From Candidatus Rifleibacteriota bacterium (lineage in GTDB: Bacteria; Muiribacteriota; Ozemobacteria; Ozemobacterales; Ozemobacteraceae), in NCBI GenBank assembly GCA_015232575.1, contig JADFZL010000019.1, positions 62,001 to 126,000 of the forward strand: a stretch of DNA of 64,000 nt, in the 5' to 3' direction. The position numbers were made by a program, and so were the translations under genes. This document shows positions 60,883 through 64,000 of the stretch, piece by piece. Numbering within the stretch: position 1 is the stretch's first letter; each line of letters begins with the position of its first letter. The notes under the pieces are model-generated. The model did no database searches, had not been told where the DNA came from, and saw only the letters and a program-made list of their open reading frames with translations.

Positions 60883-61974
60883 TTAATTATTTATGGAAAT
60901 CGATCTTTCGAGCAATTCATTTGGATCATAGCTTTTTGCTACGGCATCTTCAACGTCAACCAGACCTGATTTGATTAGTTTTTCCAGCGAATCATTCAGA
61001 ATATTCATACCAGACTCACGACCTGTTTTCAGGAAGTTATGAACCTGTTCGTGCTTTCCGGTACGGATAAGATTTGCTATTGCCGGTGTATTGAAAAGAA
61101 CTTCCCTTGCAGCAACCTGCTTTCTTTTATCCGCCTTGGTCGGCACAAGCACCTGCGCGATAATACAAACAAGCACGGTTGCAAGCTGTTCCTGGACAAA
61201 CTGGCGAAGATCACCGGGAAATACGCTGAGAACGCGCCCCACGGCAGAAGCTGAAGACGCCGAGTGTACTGTTGAAAAAACAAGATGTCCGGTTTCAGCG
61301 GCAGTGAGTGCCAATTCAATTGTCTGGATTTCCCGCATTTCCCCGACAAGAATAACATCAGGATCTTCGCGCATTGCTGCTGCAAGCGCTTCAGGGAAAG
61401 AGAAGAAATCGTTTCCAAACTCTCTTTGAACAAAATCGCATTTTTTATCGCGATAAAGAAATTCAATCGGATCTTCAAGCGTGATAATTCTTCTTGAATC
61501 ATTCTTATTCAGCCAGTCAAGCATGGCAGCAATAGTAGTCGATTTTCCGGATCCGGTGGCTCCAGAAACCAGCACCAGACCAGAATCATAGTTTAATACG
61601 TCCAGCATCTTCGGCAAAAGTTGAACATCTTCTGAGGTAGGAACAGACATTGGCACCTGTCTGAAGACAAAGCTCACACCACCACTCTGATAGTAACAGT
61701 TTACACGAAACCGGCTTATACCTGGAAGCGAAATCGAAAAATCAGCTTCCTTTTTGGTGTAAAAATTCTTCAGAACAGCCGGAGCCATGATGCTCTGGGT
61801 TATTTCATCAATCTTTTCAGAAGTAAGGCTCGGAATTGACGAAACAACCAGATTTTCGCCCACACGCATTACAGGAGGCGAATTCGGGCGCAAATGAACG
61901 TCCGAAGCAGACATTTCCTTTGCAAGCCTCAGAATGTCAAATAACTTATCGTCCAATATCCGTCCCCCCGACAA
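60883..61974 (-). CDS. pilT: PilT-family pilus retraction ATPase (upstream copy)
   Basis: 363 residues from a TTG at 61974; a TTG at 61956 with GGGGGG in front is an alternative start. Walker A LVSGATGSGKSTTIAAM, Asp box RIITLEDPIEFLY, Walker B DPDVILVGEMREIQTIELAL, His box GHLVFSTVHSASSASAVGRV. Then PAIANLIRTGKHEQVHNFLK and GMNILNDSLEKLIKSGLVD, close to the PilT C-terminus. The N-terminus has MSASDVHLRPNSPPVMRVG. It powers pilus depolymerisation for twitching. First gene of the operon, divergent from the pseudopilin operon at 62261. Confidence 0.92.
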   Translation of the reverse strand: MSGGRILDDKLFDILRLAKEMSASDVHLRPNSPPVMRVGENLVVSSIPSLTSEKIDEITQSIMAPAVLKNFYTKKEADFSISLPGISRFRVNCYYQSGGVSFVFRQVPMSVPTSEDVQLLPKMLDVLNYDSGLVLVSGATGSGKSTTIAAMLDWLNKNDSRRIITLEDPIEFLYRDKKCDFVQREFGNDFFSFPEALAAAMREDPDVILVGEMREIQTIELALTAAETGHLVFSTVHSASSASAVGRVLSVFPGDLRQFVQEQLATVLVCIIAQVLVPTKADKRKQVAAREVLFNTPAIANLIRTGKHEQVHNFLKTGRESGMNILNDSLEKLIKSGLVDVEDAVAKSYDPNELLERSISINN

Positions 61975-62195
61975 TTCCCATACTACTAAATTAACAGTTG
62001 AATCCCGACAATATAACTTATTTGCGACTCAATATCAAGTCAGTTTCAACTCAAAATCAGCGTAATTGCGAACAATTCATTTGTCCTCTTCTCTGCAATA
62101 TACGACATTAAGACATCAAATCAGGAAAAACGTTCAAGCGAAGATAGTTTATGAGAAGTTCGCCAATAAAGGCGTGTCGTTTAAGGTGTTTGTTG

Positions 62196-62223
62196 TTGAT
62201 TTTATCTGCTGCTGTGTTATACT
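62196..62223 (+). promoter_or_regulatory. Sigma70-type promoter of the second pseudopilin operon
   Basis: TTGATT (62196-62201), 16-nt spacer, TATACT (62218-62223). The predicted transcript begins about 30 nt before the TTG start at 62261. The 61975-62260 region is otherwise AT-rich non-coding DNA. Confidence 0.5.
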
Positions 62224-62260
62224 TTATTCAGAATTTTTTTTTACTTTCCTGGAGTAAGCT

Positions 62261-62974
62261 TTGAAAAGAAAATCCGGACTATCGCTGATTGAAATACTTC
62301 TGGCACTATTTTTCCTTGCTGTTGCGGTGATTCCAGTCATCGGTCTGCTGGGAAACAGCCTCGGAGATACTGAAGCAATTGCAAAAAATCAGTTTGCCCA
62401 GAAAAATGCCAGATTAGTATTGGACTGTCTTCTTGATGAGGTACCTTTTTCGGCCATAATACCCGCAAAGGGAAAAGTAAAAACTTTTGAAAATGGAGAT
62501 TTCTTTGAAAATGTTGCTGAAATAGTTGGGACCGACAACTTTGAGCCGCACTCTTTTCTCAAATTACTCGGAAACAGCGGCAAAAATAATTTTGCCTGCG
62601 GAATAATCAAAGATGAAAAGGAAACACCTTTTAAATTTACAATTTTCGTTTTCCCTGTTCCATCTGCAAAAGATTTCAACGAAGGAGCATTCTCAATGGC
62701 ATTTCTTTCCAGACCGGAGTTCGAAAATTCAAGAGACGGGAACGGCCATTCGAACTGGTTTTCAGAAAATGAATATGTCTCTGAAAAAATTCTGAGACCT
62801 TACGACTATCAGACCGCAACTTCAACGAAACTTATCAGGGAAGTTTTAAATCAGAAGACTGAATTGCGTGATTTTCCTCACTGCGTGCTGAAAAAAATAC
62901 TTCTCAAAATCACCTGGAACAGTAAAGCTCGTGAACATTCAATGGAATTTCTGACAATCAGGGCGGACATATAA
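62261..62974 (+). CDS. Type IV prepilin-like protein (minor pseudopilin)
   Basis: 237 residues. TTG start with TGGAG upstream. Leader MKRKSG, cleavage site before LSLIE (Glu5 present), hydrophobic helix ILLALFFLAVAVIPVIGLL, then QFAQKNARLVLDCLLDEVPF as in GspI/PilV-type minor pseudopilins, and an exported domain ending HSMEFLTIRAD. First gene of a second pseudopilin operon; its stop is immediately followed by the next TTG. Confidence 0.8.
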   Translation: MKRKSGLSLIEILLALFFLAVAVIPVIGLLGNSLGDTEAIAKNQFAQKNARLVLDCLLDEVPFSAIIPAKGKVKTFENGDFFENVAEIVGTDNFEPHSFLKLLGNSGKNNFACGIIKDEKETPFKFTIFVFPVPSAKDFNEGAFSMAFLSRPEFENSRDGNGHSNWFSENEYVSEKILRPYDYQTATSTKLIREVLNQKTELRDFPHCVLKKILLKITWNSKAREHSMEFLTIRADI

Positions 62975-63637
62975 TTGACCAGTACAAAAAGAGGATTTGC
63001 ATTGCAGGCAGCAATTCTTATATGCTGTATGCTTCTTACGCTTGGAAGTACCATAATTTTCTTTTCAAGGAATCAGATTGAAACTGTCACAGCAGATAAA
63101 CATTCACTTCAGGCTTATTTCACGGGAAAAGCCGGAATTCAGCATGCCATACTCAAAGTTAAACTCATGCAGAAGGAGTTATACGATTCGATATGTTTTG
63201 CACAGGGAAGAAATCCGCTGTTTGACTTTTCAAGACCGCTTTCTTCGACTAACCCAGGGCCAAAATTCCTATTCAGAAAGAATGAAGCAGAAAAAAAAGA
63301 CTTGTACTTATCTGCAACAACTCAACCTTCAGGATGGCTTCAGACATATATTTCCGATCTAAATTCGGAAGCTGAATTCGGAAGACATGATAAAAAAAAG
63401 ATATTAAGCCTTCAGATCCTTCCAGAATCAATCAGATCATTAATGCGTGAGCCTTTCTCATCGCATTACAAGATAAAAAAGCTTGAAATACTTGCCCAGA
63501 ATCGGTCCGAAGATTCAAATTCAGTAGTCGCAAATCATCATGTAGTACGAGTAGAAGTTGAATCAACGGTTTCTACTTATGCAAAAAAGAACTACAGACA
63601 TTTTATGACTCATACGTTAAAAGTCAGACGCGAGTGA
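62975..63637 (+). CDS. PilX-like pilus-associated protein
   Basis: 220 residues, TTG start directly after the previous stop (TAA TTG). N-terminus TSTKRGFALQAAILICCMLL: a Gly-Phe junction as in prepilins but without Glu5, followed by a hydrophobic helix and AYFTGKAGIQHAILKVKLM, which resembles the PilX 'AxAGxxxA' region. The size is standard for PilX, unlike the 674-residue counterpart at 19 kb. Probably a minor component in filament initiation. Confidence 0.65.
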   Translation: MTSTKRGFALQAAILICCMLLTLGSTIIFFSRNQIETVTADKHSLQAYFTGKAGIQHAILKVKLMQKELYDSICFAQGRNPLFDFSRPLSSTNPGPKFLFRKNEAEKKDLYLSATTQPSGWLQTYISDLNSEAEFGRHDKKKILSLQILPESIRSLMREPFSSHYKIKKLEILAQNRSEDSNSVVANHHVVRVEVESTVSTYAKKNYRHFMTHTLKVRRE

Positions 63638-63646
63638 GATTTTTTC

Positions 63647-64000
63647 ATGTCAGCTAGGCGCTTGAAATACTTCCGGGAAGGTACTTCTTTTATTGAGATA
63701 GTAACAGCTAGTTTGATTTTTTCAATATTTCTTCTGTCTGCGTTTCTTCTGTTCAGAAGCGGAAGAAATATCGGCGAAAAGACTCTCTGGAATCAGAAAA
63801 AAAACAGTGACTTCCGCAACATAGAAAGACAATTTTGCGAACTGGTTAAACAGGCGGCATTTCCTTGTACAATTTTATTTCCTTCCGGAATAATAGAAAA
63901 TAATTCCCCTGAATTCAGCTTCTTCCTTACCAGCAAAAACGAAGTTAAGGCAGTATCAGATATTATCATTCTGTATTTCACAATTCCTGAACATGAAAGA
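63647..64000 (+). CDS. Type IV prepilin-like protein, 5' part (runs off the window)
   Basis: 118 codons are open to the window end from the ATG at 63647, nine bases after the previous stop. Leader MSARRLKYFREG, cleavage site before TSFIE (Glu5 present), hydrophobic helix IVTASLIFSIFLLSAFLLF, then DFRNIERQFCELVKQAAFP, a PilW/GspJ-type pattern (compare AGRFIQHLRDDILNAAP at 21.6 kb). Third gene of the operon. Confidence 0.75.
   Translation, partial: MSARRLKYFREGTSFIEIVTASLIFSIFLLSAFLLFRSGRNIGEKTLWNQKKNSDFRNIERQFCELVKQAAFPCTILFPSGIIENNSPEFSFFLTSKNEVKAVSDIIILYFTIPEHER

Noticed and set aside
1..64000. tRNA or rRNA genes in the intergenic gaps
   Set aside because: Gaps longer than 70 bases were scanned for the TTCGAATC-type T-arm and acceptor pairing; hits such as 32249 and 45888 belong to repeats and do not form cloverleaves.

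Overview
The window is an AT-rich, densely coded bacterial chromosome segment. It carries flagellar, type IV pilus-like and outer-envelope genes (a LolA-like protein, a lipoprotein with a lipobox, and many proteins with signal peptides), so the cell is motile and probably diderm. The order xerC-hslV-hslU-flgB-flgC-fliE-fliF-fliG-fliH-fliI-fliJ-(motE-like) is the codV-clpQ-clpY-fla/che order known from Bacillus. Together with giant Ig-like lipoproteins, several pseudopilin operons and large low-complexity secreted proteins, this suggests a deep-branching lineage such as candidate phylum Riflebacteria. That placement is inference; nothing in the window proves it. I found no rRNA or tRNA genes, no prophage and no transposase.

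Layout. 1-4.5 kb: 3' part of an M23 peptidase, a LolA-like secreted protein and a secreted HExxH protein. 4.5-12.05 kb (minus strand): a lipid-type biosynthetic cluster of ketosynthase-like protein, acyl carrier protein, PKS-type dehydratase, AOS-family (serine palmitoyltransferase-like) enzyme, 3beta-HSD/CerR-like reductase, radical SAM protein and diacylglycerol-kinase-family lipid kinase. 12-17 kb: a Uma2 protein, a small exported helical protein and a 998-residue exported protein with Asp-Lys repeats and repeated Trp-x-Trp motifs. 17-22 kb (plus): a HEAT-TM-ankyrin protein and a three-gene pseudopilin operon. 22-32 kb (minus): ftsH, wecB, leuS and two SPFH proteins. 32-33.6 kb: a long non-coding stretch with one solitary type I-E CRISPR-like repeat, then a UPF0175/DUF3368 toxin-antitoxin pair whose toxin is frameshifted. 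33.7-41.3 kb (minus): an exported protein, a 1693-residue Ig-repeat/NHL lipoprotein, an unknown protein and a methyltransferase. 41.4-55.7 kb (plus): xerC, hslUV and the flagellar basal-body/export operon, with tmk inserted and an extra FliG C-terminal-like gene. 55.8-58.2 kb: an exported metallopeptidase and an exported alpha/beta hydrolase. 58.4-62 kb (minus): two PilT-family ATPases followed by an adenylate cyclase. 62.3-64 kb (plus): a second pseudopilin operon running off the end.

Systems. The 4.5-12 kb genes are co-oriented and tightly spaced. They look like a route that builds an acyl chain on a dedicated carrier protein, condenses it with an amino acid (AOS step), reduces the product and phosphorylates a lipid, i.e. 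a sphingolipid-like pathway. The ketosynthase-like protein has its Cys but neither catalytic His. The flagellar block, the PilT/cyclase block and the two pseudopilin operons form a surface-motility theme.

Intergenic DNA carries several dispersed repeat families: a 77-bp unit that can fold into three consecutive hairpins (25.5, 45.7 and 60.8 kb), a paired-arm element with a GACCGAAGGGAGA-type core (1.6, 13.55, 47.1 and 58.3 kb, perhaps 9.3 kb), an 80-bp tandem repeat rich in CACGGAA between xerC and hslV, and related CACGGA / CGCAGATT repeats at 22.2 and 28.5 kb.
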